From: Trebonia sp963843745
Lineage (GTDB): Bacteria; Actinomycetota; Actinomycetes; Streptosporangiales; Streptosporangiaceae
Direction of reading: 5' to 3'
DNA: 64,000 nt
Assembly: GCA_963843745.1 (NCBI GenBank)
Contig: CAWJLP010000006.1
Span: forward strand, 62,001 to 126,000
A program made the translations under genes and the position numbers. The notes below the pieces were generated by a model, which was given only the letters and a program-made list of their open reading frames with translations, was not told where the DNA came from and did no database searches. Shown here one piece after another: positions 16,284 to 24,840 of the stretch (positions are counted from its first letter, which is position 1; every line of letters starts with the position of its first letter).

Positions 16284-16301
16284 GCCGCCATGCTAGGACC
16301 C

Positions 16302-16316
16302 ATCGATGCGATCGAT
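16302..16316. promoter_or_regulatory. Candidate LysR-binding site
   Basis: ATCGAT-GCG-ATCGAT is a perfect inverted (and direct) repeat with the T-N11-A pattern of LysR boxes, placed between the LysR gene and the divergent phosphatase gene. Confidence 0.65.
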
Positions 16317-16411
16317 TGCCGGCATCGAAAACAACCGTTGTGCAAGTTCTGGTACACGTCCCGACGGTCGTTCCTGAGCTTGTATTTTCAGTTCCAGAGC
16401 AATGCCGCTTG

Positions 16412-17224
16412 ATGTTCTTCGGTTGCCGGAGCAGTGACGGGGTGTTGCAGGTGACGCTGCACGGATCTGATGAAGCGGCCGGGGCGACGCAAGCTGCAGG
16501 GGAGCTAGGGATTGAGGAGGCGCTGGGGGGCGTCTCCTGGGCGGTCCTGCCCACTCCGTTGCGGCAGTTCAGCCTCGGCCGGTACGACGTGTCCGTCCGG
16601 TACTTTCCGGCGCACACAGAAAGCCACGTCGGCGGGGACTGGTACGACGCGCGCCTCGGGGCCGACGGCAGCGCGGTCGTCGCGGTCGGCGACGTCGCGG
16701 GCCACGGTGTCGCCGCGGCGGCGGGGATGGCCAGGATCGGGAACGCGCTGTCCGGCCTGTCCGTGACCGGCCAGCCCGCCAGCACGCTGCTCGGCTGGCT
16801 TAACCGGCTCGTCTGCGCGGACGAGGTCCCTGAACGGGTTGCCTCGGCGGTGGTCTGCGTACTGGATCAGGCACGTCCGGCGCTGCGCTGGGCCCAGGCC
16901 GGGCATCTGCCGCCGGTGCTCGTCTCCGGTGGCGAGGCGCGGCCGCTGCCCCGGCCGTTCGGCGTGCTGCTCGGCAGCGCGCCGAACGCGGAGTACGGCC
17001 TGGCGTACGAGCCGCTCGTGCCGGGCGACGTCCTGTTCTGCTACACCGACGGGCTGATCGAGCGGCGGGGCAGGGACATCGACGAAGGGCTCGCCGGCCT
17101 GCTCGCCGCAGCCGCCTGCTGCCAGCGCGAGACCGCGGACGACGCCGTCGTAGCGCTGTTCGGCCACCTGGAGCCGCCCGCAGCCGACGACGACGTATGC
17201 GTGCTGGCGGTCGTGGTCCGCTAG
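16412..17224 (+). CDS. SpoIIE-type PP2C protein phosphatase
   Basis: A 270-residue PP2C-like serine phosphatase. Motifs are VLPTPLRQFSLGRYDVSVRYFPA, HVGGDWYDARLGADGSAVVAVGDVAGHGVAAAAGMARI (metal-binding aspartates), WAQAGHLPPVL, LLCYTDGLIERR-like sequence at 235-245 and DDDVCVLAVVV at the end. Unlike many actinobacterial relatives it has no PAS, GAF or kinase domain. Such phosphatases usually dephosphorylate STAS anti-sigma antagonists; one STAS protein is encoded at 54869, but a link is only a guess. The start is uncertain: the frame is open back to 16316, and the ATG at 16412 is chosen by the domain boundary. Its end overlaps the convergent ProA-like gene by 4 bp. Confidence 0.85.
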   Translation: MFFGCRSSDGVLQVTLHGSDEAAGATQAAGELGIEEALGGVSWAVLPTPLRQFSLGRYDVSVRYFPAHTESHVGGDWYDARLGADGSAVVAVGDVAGHGVAAAAGMARIGNALSGLSVTGQPASTLLGWLNRLVCADEVPERVASAVVCVLDQARPALRWAQAGHLPPVLVSGGEARPLPRPFGVLLGSAPNAEYGLAYEPLVPGDVLFCYTDGLIERRGRDIDEGLAGLLAAAACCQRETADDAVVALFGHLEPPAADDDVCVLAVVVR

Positions 17225-18501
17225 CTTGCGGGCGTGACGACGAACTGGCGGAGAGACAGGTCACGGAACGTCACCGGGCCGCGCGGGCCGGGAACGGCGT
17301 CGATGTTGATCCCGGTCTCCGGGACCTGGAGCAGCTTAAACCCGTCGAGCAGCCGGGTCGTCGCATTCCAGAAGGCGCCGGTGCCCGCGTAGCCGCCGAG
17401 GAACGCGGCCGCCGCTTCCGCGTCGGTGGCGGCGATCCCCGCGGCGAGGCCCGAGGTCTCGTCGTTGGCGATCGCGGCCGCCTCCGCAGGGCCGCCGGCT
17501 GGGGCGATGGTGACGGTCGCCTCGCGTGCGGAGTCGAGCGCCCACTCATAGCCGAGCGGGTGGTCGTGCGGCGGCAGCGACGCGGCGATGCCGAGCGCGC
17601 CGAGCCGGGCCGTGATGTCCGGCAGCCAGGCGTCCCACCGCTCCCGGTCCAGGAGCAGCAGGTTCAGCCTGTTGCACACGCCGAGCCGGTCCAGGCTGTC
17701 GGCTATCAGGGCGAAGGCACTGGACCGTTCAGCGGAAGAATGAATGTACAGCACCCCGCCGCCGTCAGCGTGCGCCAGCGTCCGCACCCCGTGCGCCGCC
17801 CCCTCCGCGGCCAGCGCCCTCGTGCTGTCACCGCTGCCGCGCAGGATCACCAGCGGAATCAGCTTCGGCTCGCGCACCAGCGCGTACGCGGCGGCCTGCC
17901 CTGGCACCCGGACCAGCTGGATCGCCGCCGGGTCGAGGCCGGCCGCGGCGAGCGCGGGCGCGATCACCTCGTCGGCCAGCGCGATCGCCGACCGCAGTGC
18001 CGCGCTTCCCGTGCGCAGCACGCCAGCGTTGCGTGACTTGATGAACTGCGAGGCGATGTCCACCACGACGTTCGGCCTGGCCTCGAAGTTCGCGCCGATC
18101 ACGCCGACAGGACGGCGCCGCTCGGTGAGCACCAGACCGCCAGGCAGGTCGCGGATAGTGCGGCTCGCGGGCTCCGGCTCGACGTCGGCGAGGATCTTCA
18201 GCTGGGCCGCGATCGCCGCTAGCCGCTGCTCGTCAAGCCGCAGCCGGTCGCGGACCCCGGTCGGCAGGCCCTGGTCAGCGGCGGCCCGCATGTCCTGCTC
18301 GTTCGCCGCGAGGACGGCGGGCGCGGCGGCGTCGAGCGCGCGGGCCATGGCGCCAAGCGCGGCGTCGATCGCGCCATCGGAAGCGCTGGCCAGGGCCGCC
18401 GTCGCGGCGCGGGCCGCGCGCGCGGCGGTCCGCACGGCCGCGGTCGCCTCCTGGCCCTCGGGCGTCACGCCACCGCCGGCTGGCGCGGGTTGCGTCGTCA
18501 T
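17221..18501 (-). CDS. proA: Glutamate-5-semialdehyde dehydrogenase (ProA-like)
   Basis: A 426-residue ALDH-superfamily protein of ProA length. Family marks are RRPVGVIGANFEARPNVVVDI, GSAALRSAIALADEVIAPALAAAGL, an ILRGSGDSTRALAAEGAAHG block, the catalytic Cys in RLGVCNRLNLLLLD and a C-terminal GPRGPVTFRDLSLRQFVV. ProA reduces gamma-glutamyl phosphate to glutamate semialdehyde in proline synthesis. Several usual ProA segments are altered (GGGVLYIH in place of the common GNCHVYV type), and no proB is nearby, so this may be a divergent paralogue rather than the main ProA. Of two in-frame ATGs the one at 18501 has GGAGGGA at proper distance. Confidence 0.8.
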   Translation of the reverse strand: MTTQPAPAGGGVTPEGQEATAAVRTAARAARAATAALASASDGAIDAALGAMARALDAAAPAVLAANEQDMRAAADQGLPTGVRDRLRLDEQRLAAIAAQLKILADVEPEPASRTIRDLPGGLVLTERRRPVGVIGANFEARPNVVVDIASQFIKSRNAGVLRTGSAALRSAIALADEVIAPALAAAGLDPAAIQLVRVPGQAAAYALVREPKLIPLVILRGSGDSTRALAAEGAAHGVRTLAHADGGGVLYIHSSAERSSAFALIADSLDRLGVCNRLNLLLLDRERWDAWLPDITARLGALGIAASLPPHDHPLGYEWALDSAREATVTIAPAGGPAEAAAIANDETSGLAAGIAATDAEAAAAFLGGYAGTGAFWNATTRLLDGFKLLQVPETGINIDAVPGPRGPVTFRDLSLRQFVVTPAS

Positions 18502-18518
18502 AACCATTCCCTCCGGTC

Positions 18519-20066
18519 TTAGCTAGGACGGGTGCGCAGCGGCGGCGCGTCGAGCCCGCAGTGCAGGCACTCGAGCGAGTCGCTGTCCGCGGGCGGTCGT
18601 TGCGGCGGCACGGCGGCACGGCGCGGATTGCGGATAGTCGCGAAGGCGAGCACGCCGCCAGCCGCCGACACCGCGGCCGCGATCAGCACCGCTTTGTGGA
18701 ACCCGCTGGTCAGCTCCTCCGGGTGCAGGTAGCTGTCGCCGGTGATGCCGGCGAGCACCGGGAGGATGGCCACCGCGATCAGGCTCCCCGTCCGCGCCAC
18801 GTCGTTGTTGACCGCCGAGGCGATGCCGGCGTGCTCGGCCGGCGCCGCGGCCAGCGCGGTCGCGGTGAGCGGCGCCACGTTGATCGCCAGCCCGACACCG
18901 AACACGAGAACCGCGGGCAGCACCTGGGTCAGGTAATCCCCGTTGCCCTCCACCCTCGTGAACAGGGCCAAGCCGGCGGCGATCACCAGCGGCCCGACAG
19001 TCATCTGCAGCCGCGGGCCGATCCTCGCGGAAAGCGCGGCGGACCTGGCCGAGAAGGCGAGCATGATGGCCGTGATCGGCAGCAGCGCCGTCCCCGCCTC
19101 GAGCGCGCTGTACCCGCAGACCTCCTGGAGCACGACAGGCACCAGGAACAACGCGCCGCCGAGGGCGCCGTAGACCACGAAGGTGACCGCGTTGGCGGCG
19201 GAGAACTGCCGCGACCTGAACACCGACAGCGGCAGCATGGCGTTGGGGTGACCGGCCTCGACGCGGAGGAACACCACGAACAGCACCACCCCCGCCAGCA
19301 GGCTCGTCAGCACCGGCGGGGATGTCCAGCCGCTTCCCGACGCCTCGATCAGGCCGTAGGTGATCCCGGCCAGGGCCAGGCTGATCGTAATCGCGCCCAT
19401 CACGTCGAGGGGCTTGCGGGGGCCGGGGGCGCGCGACTCGGGAACGTGCCGCAGCGAGATGGCGATGACCGCCGCCGCCAGCGGCAGGTTGATGTAGAAC
19501 ACCAGCCGCCAGGAGACGGCGCTGATCAGATAGCCGCCGAGGAACGGCCCGATCGCGGTGGCGACGCCGCCGAGCCCGGACCAGGCGCCGATAGCCCTCG
19601 GGCGGTCATCAGGGCGGAACGACGCCTGGAGGATCGCCAGGCTGCCCGGGGTGAGCAGCGCCCCGCCCACGCCCTGCAGCGCGCGGGCGGCGATCAGGAT
19701 CCCGGTGCCGGGCGCCAGGCCGCAGATGAGCGAGGCGACCGCGAACCAGACCGTGCCGATCACGAAGACTTTCCGGCGGCCGTACGAGTCGCCGAGCGCG
19801 CCGCCGAGCAGCAGCATCCCGGCCAGGGTGAGCGTGTAGCCGTCCACGACCCACTGCATGCTGGAGACCGGCGCGTGGAAATCCTTGCCGATCGCGGGCA
19901 GCGCGATGCCGACGACGGTCGCGTCGAGCGCGGCGATGCCAGAGCCGAGGACCGTGGCCGCCAGCACCCAGCGCCCGGTGGCGCTCTTGTACGCCAGGCC
20001 GGGAGCGGCATCCGGCGCCGCGCTGGCGGACAGGGACCGCTCTGGCGGTCCCTGGGCCGCGCTCAA
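18519..20066 (-). CDS. MFS drug exporter, DHA2 (EmrB/QacA) family, 14 helices
   Basis: A 515-residue transporter. After a 30-residue hydrophilic start come GSGIAALDATVVGIALPAIG (motif D1 of the drug:H+ antiporter-2 family), LAGMLLLGGALGDSYGRRKVF (motif A) and GVGGALLTPGSLAILQASFRPDDRPRAIG (motif C region). Hydrophobic segments fit 14 helices. The C-terminal tail is cytoplasmic and contains CLHCGLD, an unusual Cys pair. The start is a TTG at 20066 overlapping the stop of the upstream EcsC gene (TTGA), so translation is probably coupled. Substrate is unknown. Confidence 0.9.
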   Translation of the reverse strand: MSAAQGPPERSLSASAAPDAAPGLAYKSATGRWVLAATVLGSGIAALDATVVGIALPAIGKDFHAPVSSMQWVVDGYTLTLAGMLLLGGALGDSYGRRKVFVIGTVWFAVASLICGLAPGTGILIAARALQGVGGALLTPGSLAILQASFRPDDRPRAIGAWSGLGGVATAIGPFLGGYLISAVSWRLVFYINLPLAAAVIAISLRHVPESRAPGPRKPLDVMGAITISLALAGITYGLIEASGSGWTSPPVLTSLLAGVVLFVVFLRVEAGHPNAMLPLSVFRSRQFSAANAVTFVVYGALGGALFLVPVVLQEVCGYSALEAGTALLPITAIMLAFSARSAALSARIGPRLQMTVGPLVIAAGLALFTRVEGNGDYLTQVLPAVLVFGVGLAINVAPLTATALAAAPAEHAGIASAVNNDVARTGSLIAVAILPVLAGITGDSYLHPEELTSGFHKAVLIAAAVSAAGGVLAFATIRNPRRAAVPPQRPPADSDSLECLHCGLDAPPLRTRPS

Positions 20067-20875
20067 TCGCGTGGACCGGTCAGCGGCGGCTTGCCGACCA
20101 CCTCAGCCCGCACGACGGGACCGCGCCGCAGGTCCGCAACGATGTCCCGGCCCAGCCTCCTCATCTCCCGCCGGTTCAGCATCGCGCCGGCTATCGCGCC
20201 GGTGAACAGCGGGGCCAGGGAGAACGTTGACCGGCGAACCCGGGCGAAGAGCCGCCGCCGCAGCTGCCTGGCCAGCGGCGACCCGGCTGCGAGCAGCAGT
20301 CCGCCGGGGACCATGTCGAAGCCGCGCCGGTGCGCCCAGGCCGCCAGGTACGCGCGCGCCCGCTCGGCGGCGTTGCCGGTGGCCGGCGCGCCGTACGCCT
20401 CGTGCAGCTCGGCGACGAGCTTGAGCTCGATCCCCACCACCGCCAGCGTCTCGGCCGCCACCTCCGCGGGGAACGCGGGCAGCACCGGCAGCGCCGCCCA
20501 GGCGCCGGTGGCCCCGCCGACCGCCATCGCGGCGCGCGCCGCGTGATCGATGAGCAGCTCGCCGATCTCCTCGTCCGAGCGGCCGGGAAACTGGGCGCGC
20601 AGCGTGGCCTGGTCCCTGATCCGCAGCCGGGGTCCCATGGCGATGACCTGCGTGGTCAGCCAGTTGAGCAGCGACGCCGCGCCGCGGCCAGCCGTCCCCG
20701 CGCCCCGCCGTGCACTGCCCGCGACCCGGGTAGCCGAGCGGGCCACGCCGCGCAGCGCCCTGACCAGCCGGCGCGGGTCCGGCGGCTGTTCCTGCTCCGA
20801 CAACTCGACGGCGACCTCGGCCGCCTGCCGGGCCGCATCCGTGTCCTGCACGTCCCCACTTTCCCATCTGGCCAT
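20063..20875 (-). CDS. EcsC family protein
   Basis: A 270-residue protein with the EcsC-type helical domain: LLNWLTTQVIAMGP near residue 80, EEIGELLIDHAARAAMAVGGATGAWAALPVLPAFPAEVAAETLAVVGIELKLVAELHEAYG in the centre, and a basic C-terminal region. EcsC proteins accompany ABC exporters in Firmicutes but their action is unknown. An AGGTG six bases before the ATG at 20875 supports that start over a GTG at 20884. It is followed by the DHA2 exporter with a 4-bp overlap, so the two probably work together. Confidence 0.82.
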   Translation of the reverse strand: MARWESGDVQDTDAARQAAEVAVELSEQEQPPDPRRLVRALRGVARSATRVAGSARRGAGTAGRGAASLLNWLTTQVIAMGPRLRIRDQATLRAQFPGRSDEEIGELLIDHAARAAMAVGGATGAWAALPVLPAFPAEVAAETLAVVGIELKLVAELHEAYGAPATGNAAERARAYLAAWAHRRGFDMVPGGLLLAAGSPLARQLRRRLFARVRRSTFSLAPLFTGAIAGAMLNRREMRRLGRDIVADLRRGPVVRAEVVGKPPLTGPRD

Positions 20876-21058
20876 ATACGGCACCTACCCGAAGAGACGA
20901 CTTATGACCCAGGGTCCCAGGATGGCAGATGGCCGAAAGCGCACAGCGAGCACCCGGTGACAGATTATTAGAATAAGCACAACTTGTATCAAAGAGATCG
21001 CCTATAGTGACGCTCAGATCGATCGCAGCCTGATCCCGGGTCACCCAGGAGCGCACCT

Positions 21059-22213
21059 ATGGCCGAGACGGCGCTGAACGAGACGCGGCACTACCCCCAC
21101 CTCGCGGTCCCGCTCGCACCGCAGCCACCTGGACCGCGCGTTTCCGTCGCGGCGCGGGTCTCCGGGCCGATTCCCGCTCCGGCGCCGCCGCCAGAGGCGC
21201 AGCTCGCCCGCATGTGGCTAGCCGCGCTCGCCGTCGCCGGGGACGAGCCGGCCGGCGCGGGCACCGACATTCCCATGGACATGCCGGCCGCGCGGAGCTT
21301 TCTCACCAGGCAGTCGGCCGCGCTCGTTTCGATCCTGCTCGGCTCGCCGTTCCGGCCACGGCAGGCCGCCGCCGTCGGGCATGCCCTTGTCAAGGCGGAT
21401 TTCGTCGGTGCCGACGTGCTCGGGCGCAGCCTCCGCGTGCTGATCTTGCGGCTGCCGGCGCTGCTCGCCGCGGCCGCGCGGGCCGGCGCGACACGCGCCG
21501 GGGAAGAAGACATGGAACAGCGCGTCGCGGCGGTCACCGAGGCCCTCGCGAACGGGTATGTGCGCGCGCTGCGCGACCGGACCCTTGAGGAGCAGGAGTC
21601 GATCAGGCGCGCCGAGCTCGACGCCCAGCGGATCATCAGCGACCAGCTCAGGCACCAGGCGATGCACGACCCGCTCACCGGCCTGCCGAACCGCGCGGCC
21701 GCGTTCGACCGGCTGTCAGCGACGCTCACTGACGGCAGCAGCGGCCGGATCGGCCTGTGCTATCTGGACCTCGACGGCTTCAAAGCGGTCAACGACCGGT
21801 ACGGCCATGACGCCGGCGACGAGCTGCTCGTGGCCGTGGCCGACCGGATCGCCACCGTGGCGCGTGACGCCGACGCGCTCGCCGCGCGCATCGGCGGTGA
21901 CGAGTTCATCGTGCTCGCCGACCCCTCGCCGGGCGAACGCGGCATGGTCGCACTCGCCGCCGCCATCCTTGCCGAGCTGCGCAGGCCGGTCTCGCTGCGC
22001 ATCGGCTGGGTCGGCATCTCGGCGTGCGCGGGCGTCGTCGAGTGCGCCGCGGGATCGCCCGCGGCGGCGACCATGGTCGCCGATGCCGACGCCGCCCTGT
22101 ACCTGGCTAAGTCTCGGGGGCCGGGGCGGTGGGCTGTGTTTGAGTCCGCTCGTCAGCCGGGGCGCCGATTCGCGCCGGGCCGCGGGTGGCCAGCACCGAT
22201 CCGGCAAGGATAA
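21059..22213 (+). CDS. GGDEF diguanylate cyclase
   Basis: A 384-residue soluble protein. The C-terminal domain (about 195-360) has HDPLTGLPNRAAAFDRL, LCYLDLDGFKAVNDRYGHDAGDELL and the intact catalytic RIGGDEFIVLA, so it should make cyclic di-GMP from GTP. An RDAD lies six residues before GGDEF, one more than in the usual inhibitory I-site, so feedback control may be absent. The N-terminal 190 residues are helical, with SFLTRQSAALVSILLGSPF and ADVLGRSLRVLI; I recall this as an actinobacterial sensory region with no named ligand. AGGAG lies nine bases before the ATG. The 3' end overlaps the convergent EamA gene by 107 bp. Confidence 0.92.
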   Translation: MAETALNETRHYPHLAVPLAPQPPGPRVSVAARVSGPIPAPAPPPEAQLARMWLAALAVAGDEPAGAGTDIPMDMPAARSFLTRQSAALVSILLGSPFRPRQAAAVGHALVKADFVGADVLGRSLRVLILRLPALLAAAARAGATRAGEEDMEQRVAAVTEALANGYVRALRDRTLEEQESIRRAELDAQRIISDQLRHQAMHDPLTGLPNRAAAFDRLSATLTDGSSGRIGLCYLDLDGFKAVNDRYGHDAGDELLVAVADRIATVARDADALAARIGGDEFIVLADPSPGERGMVALAAAILAELRRPVSLRIGWVGISACAGVVECAAGSPAAATMVADADAALYLAKSRGPGRWAVFESARQPGRRFAPGRGWPAPIRQG

Positions 22214-23147
22214 GCGCGAACGCCACGCCGATAGCCGGCGTAAGCTGCTCGCCCAGGACCCCGGCGCCGAGCGCGACCGCCACCGCCGGGTTGAGGTACG
22301 TGACGACCGTGGCGCGCGCCGCGCCGATCTCCGCGATGAGCATGAAGTAGCCGACCAGCCCGGCCGCCGTGCACACCGCGCCGAGCGCTGCCAGCGCGGC
22401 GAGCACCCGCGCCGAGGGAACCGTGTGCGGCCAGGTGAGCACCGCCGCGGGTGTGTACACGACGGCGGCGATGACCAGGCAGGTCGCGTTGGCCGCGATG
22501 CTCGGCACGCCGACCAGCTTGCGGTTGGCGATCAGCGGCCCCGCGGCGTAACAGATCGCGGTGAGCAGCACCTCGGCGTCGGCCAGCAAGTCGCCTCGCC
22601 CGGCGTTGGGGGCAGCGAGCAGCGCCACGCCGGCGAACCCGAGCGCGAGCCCGCCCGCCCGGATCCTGCTGAGCCGCTCGCCGCCGAAGAACCAGGCGAG
22701 CAGCGCCCCGATAGCGGGCACGGAGGCGATCAGCAGGCCGCTCGTTGAGCTGGACAGCCGGTGTTCCGCGGTGGACAGCAGCGCCCACGGCGCGATGATC
22801 TCGATGACGGCGTAGGACAAGACCCACGGCCAGTAACGGCGCAGCAGCGCGCGTCCCTCGGGCCGCCAGGCGCCCTGCGCCAGGGCCACCGGCACCAGGA
22901 TGACAGCCCCGACGGTGACCCTCGTCCAGACGAGTACGGGCACGGACACCCCGCTGTCCGCGACCTTGATCAGCAGGTACGGGATGCCCCAGATGACACC
23001 CATCGCCGCGAACAAGATCGCGCCACGCCTGCTCAACCGCCACCTGCCGTCCGCCGGGAAGTTTCCGACAAGGCCAAGGGCGGCGGCCACCGCGAATATT
23101 CCGGGCTGAGAGGCCGAGGCACGCGTAGCAGCCGCCGGGCTTCGCAC
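22107..23147 (-). CDS. EamA/DMT family transporter, 10 helices
   Basis: A drug/metabolite-transporter superfamily protein with two EamA repeats. It has ten hydrophobic segments, from AILFAAMGVIWGIPYLLIKV to AIGVAFALILAGSVLATRG, with the family's VPAIGALLAWFFGGERLS and YLNPAVAVALGAGVLGEQLTP blocks. Such proteins export amino acids, nucleosides or other metabolites; the substrate is unknown. The first 37 residues of the frame look non-homologous, so the true start may be the GTG at 23090 or the TTG at 23036. That would also free promoter space for the divergent lnt gene at 23177. Confidence 0.88.
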   Translation of the reverse strand: MRSPAAATRASASQPGIFAVAAALGLVGNFPADGRWRLSRRGAILFAAMGVIWGIPYLLIKVADSGVSVPVLVWTRVTVGAVILVPVALAQGAWRPEGRALLRRYWPWVLSYAVIEIIAPWALLSTAEHRLSSSTSGLLIASVPAIGALLAWFFGGERLSRIRAGGLALGFAGVALLAAPNAGRGDLLADAEVLLTAICYAAGPLIANRKLVGVPSIAANATCLVIAAVVYTPAAVLTWPHTVPSARVLAALAALGAVCTAAGLVGYFMLIAEIGAARATVVTYLNPAVAVALGAGVLGEQLTPAIGVAFALILAGSVLATRGPARIGAPADERTQTQPTAPAPET

Positions 23148-23176
23148 GGCGTCGCCATCCCGGTTACCCTGCGGAG

Positions 23177-24799
23177 GTGATCCCAGCTCAGGCCGACGCC
23201 GGCGCAGGCACCGCGCCGGACGCCGCGCGGCAGGCGAGCCCGCCGCTACGGCTGCGCTGGGCGCTCGCGGCCGGGCTGGCCGGCGGCCTGGCGCTCGCCG
23301 CGGCGTTCCCGCCGGGCGGTATATGGCCGCTTGCCGCGGCCGGGCCCGCGCTGCTCGCGATCGCGCTGTCCGGCCGGTCGCTGCGCGCCTCGTTCGCCGT
23401 CGGGCTGGTCTTCGGCATCGCCTTCTTCTTCCCGTTGCTGGCGTGGGTGCTCAACGTCGCCTGGTACGCCTGGGTCGCGCTCGCCGCCGCCTCGGCGGTC
23501 ATCCTCGCGGTGCTGGCGATCGCCCAGCGCGTGCTGCTGAACCTGCCGGGCTGGCCGGTGGCGGTCGCGGGCTGGTGGGTCGCGCTCGAGGCGTTCAGGG
23601 ACCGCTGGCCGTGGGGCGGGTTCCCGTGGGGCAGGATCGCGATGAGCCAGGCCACCGCCCCCACCAGGGGCTGGGCTGCGATCGGCGGCGCCCCGCTGCT
23701 GACGTTCGCCGTGGCGCTCTTCGGCGCCACCCTCGCCTGGGCGGTCCTCACCCTGTGGCCAGGGCTCCCGGCGAGCGCCGCGCCGCGACGGCGGACCGCG
23801 CTGGCAGCACTGGCGCTGGCCGCGACCGCGGGCCTCGCCGTGCTGCCCGCCGTGCTCCCCCTCGACCCGGTGCCGGCCGGCGCGGCGACCGCCGTGGTCG
23901 CCGCCATCCAGGGCAACGTCCCGCGGTCGCGGGCAAGCCTGGCCGATCAGCTCAGCGAATACCAGACGGTCACGCAGAACCACGTAGCCGCCACGGACAA
24001 GCTGGCCCAGGAGGTCAAGGCCGGCAAGCTGCCGAAACCCGATCTCGTGATCTGGCCGGAGAACTCCACCGAGATCGACCCCACCGTCTACCCGCCGGTC
24101 TACGACCAGATCGCCAGCGCGGCGGAGACCATCGGCACGCCGATCCTGGTCGGCGCGAACCTGCAGAACCCCCAGCGCAACGCCGGACTGCTCTGGCTGC
24201 CCGGCACCGGGCCTGAGCCGCACTACTACGTCAAGCGCCAGCTCGTTCCGTTCGGCGAGTACATCCCGTTCCGGAGCATCATCAGCAAGATCACGTCGCT
24301 GACCCAGCTCCAGCCGGTCAACTACACGCCGGGCCATTCCAATTACGTGTTCCGCCTCGGCCAGATCCGGCTCGGCGACGCTATCTGCTACGAGATCGGC
24401 TTCGACGGCCTCGTGCGCTCCGACGTGCACGACGGCGCCAACCTGCTGACCATGCAGACCAACGACGCCACCTTCGAGCGCGACGGGCAGACCGGGGAGA
24501 CCGGCCAGCAGCTCGCCATGGCGCGGATCCGCGCCGTAGAGCACGACCGCGCCGTGGTCGTCGCGTCCACCACCGGGTACAGCGCGATCATCGCGCCCGA
24601 CGGGCACCTGATCACCAGCAGCGGCACCTGGCAGCAGGCGGAGCTCGAGGCGCGGGTGCCGCTGATCAGCTACACGACGCCGGCCGACCGGGTAGGCCCG
24701 TGGCCGGAGTACGTGATCGTCGGGCTCACCATCGCCGCCTTCGCGTACGCCGCGATTCGGCAACAGGCCGGACGGCGCAGGACAACGCCGGTAAACTGA
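23177..24799 (+). CDS. lnt: Apolipoprotein N-acyltransferase
   Basis: A 540-residue membrane enzyme that adds the third acyl chain to the N-terminal Cys of lipoproteins. The first 220 residues hold the membrane helices, with WWVALEAFRDRWPWGGFPWGRIAMSQ. The nitrilase-like domain has the triad Glu295 (WPENS), Lys353 (VKRQLVPFGEYIP) and Cys404 (GDAICYEI). A short basic tail ends the protein. It directly precedes a lipoprotein L,D-transpeptidase gene, 41 bp away, which is a plausible client. The GTG start at 23177 nearly abuts GGAG, an odd spacing, so the first codon is not certain. Confidence 0.93.
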   Translation: MIPAQADAGAGTAPDAARQASPPLRLRWALAAGLAGGLALAAAFPPGGIWPLAAAGPALLAIALSGRSLRASFAVGLVFGIAFFFPLLAWVLNVAWYAWVALAAASAVILAVLAIAQRVLLNLPGWPVAVAGWWVALEAFRDRWPWGGFPWGRIAMSQATAPTRGWAAIGGAPLLTFAVALFGATLAWAVLTLWPGLPASAAPRRRTALAALALAATAGLAVLPAVLPLDPVPAGAATAVVAAIQGNVPRSRASLADQLSEYQTVTQNHVAATDKLAQEVKAGKLPKPDLVIWPENSTEIDPTVYPPVYDQIASAAETIGTPILVGANLQNPQRNAGLLWLPGTGPEPHYYVKRQLVPFGEYIPFRSIISKITSLTQLQPVNYTPGHSNYVFRLGQIRLGDAICYEIGFDGLVRSDVHDGANLLTMQTNDATFERDGQTGETGQQLAMARIRAVEHDRAVVVASTTGYSAIIAPDGHLITSSGTWQQAELEARVPLISYTTPADRVGPWPEYVIVGLTIAAFAYAAIRQQAGRRRTTPVN

Positions 24800-24840
24800 C
24801 CATCCCCTCAGGAGTCACCTCGAGAGAGGATGGACCCAGC

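Noticed and set aside
20960..21058. A -35/-10 promoter (TTGTAT and TATAGT) before the diguanylate cyclase
   Set aside because: The spacing between the two hexamers is about 13 bp, too short for a normal promoter.
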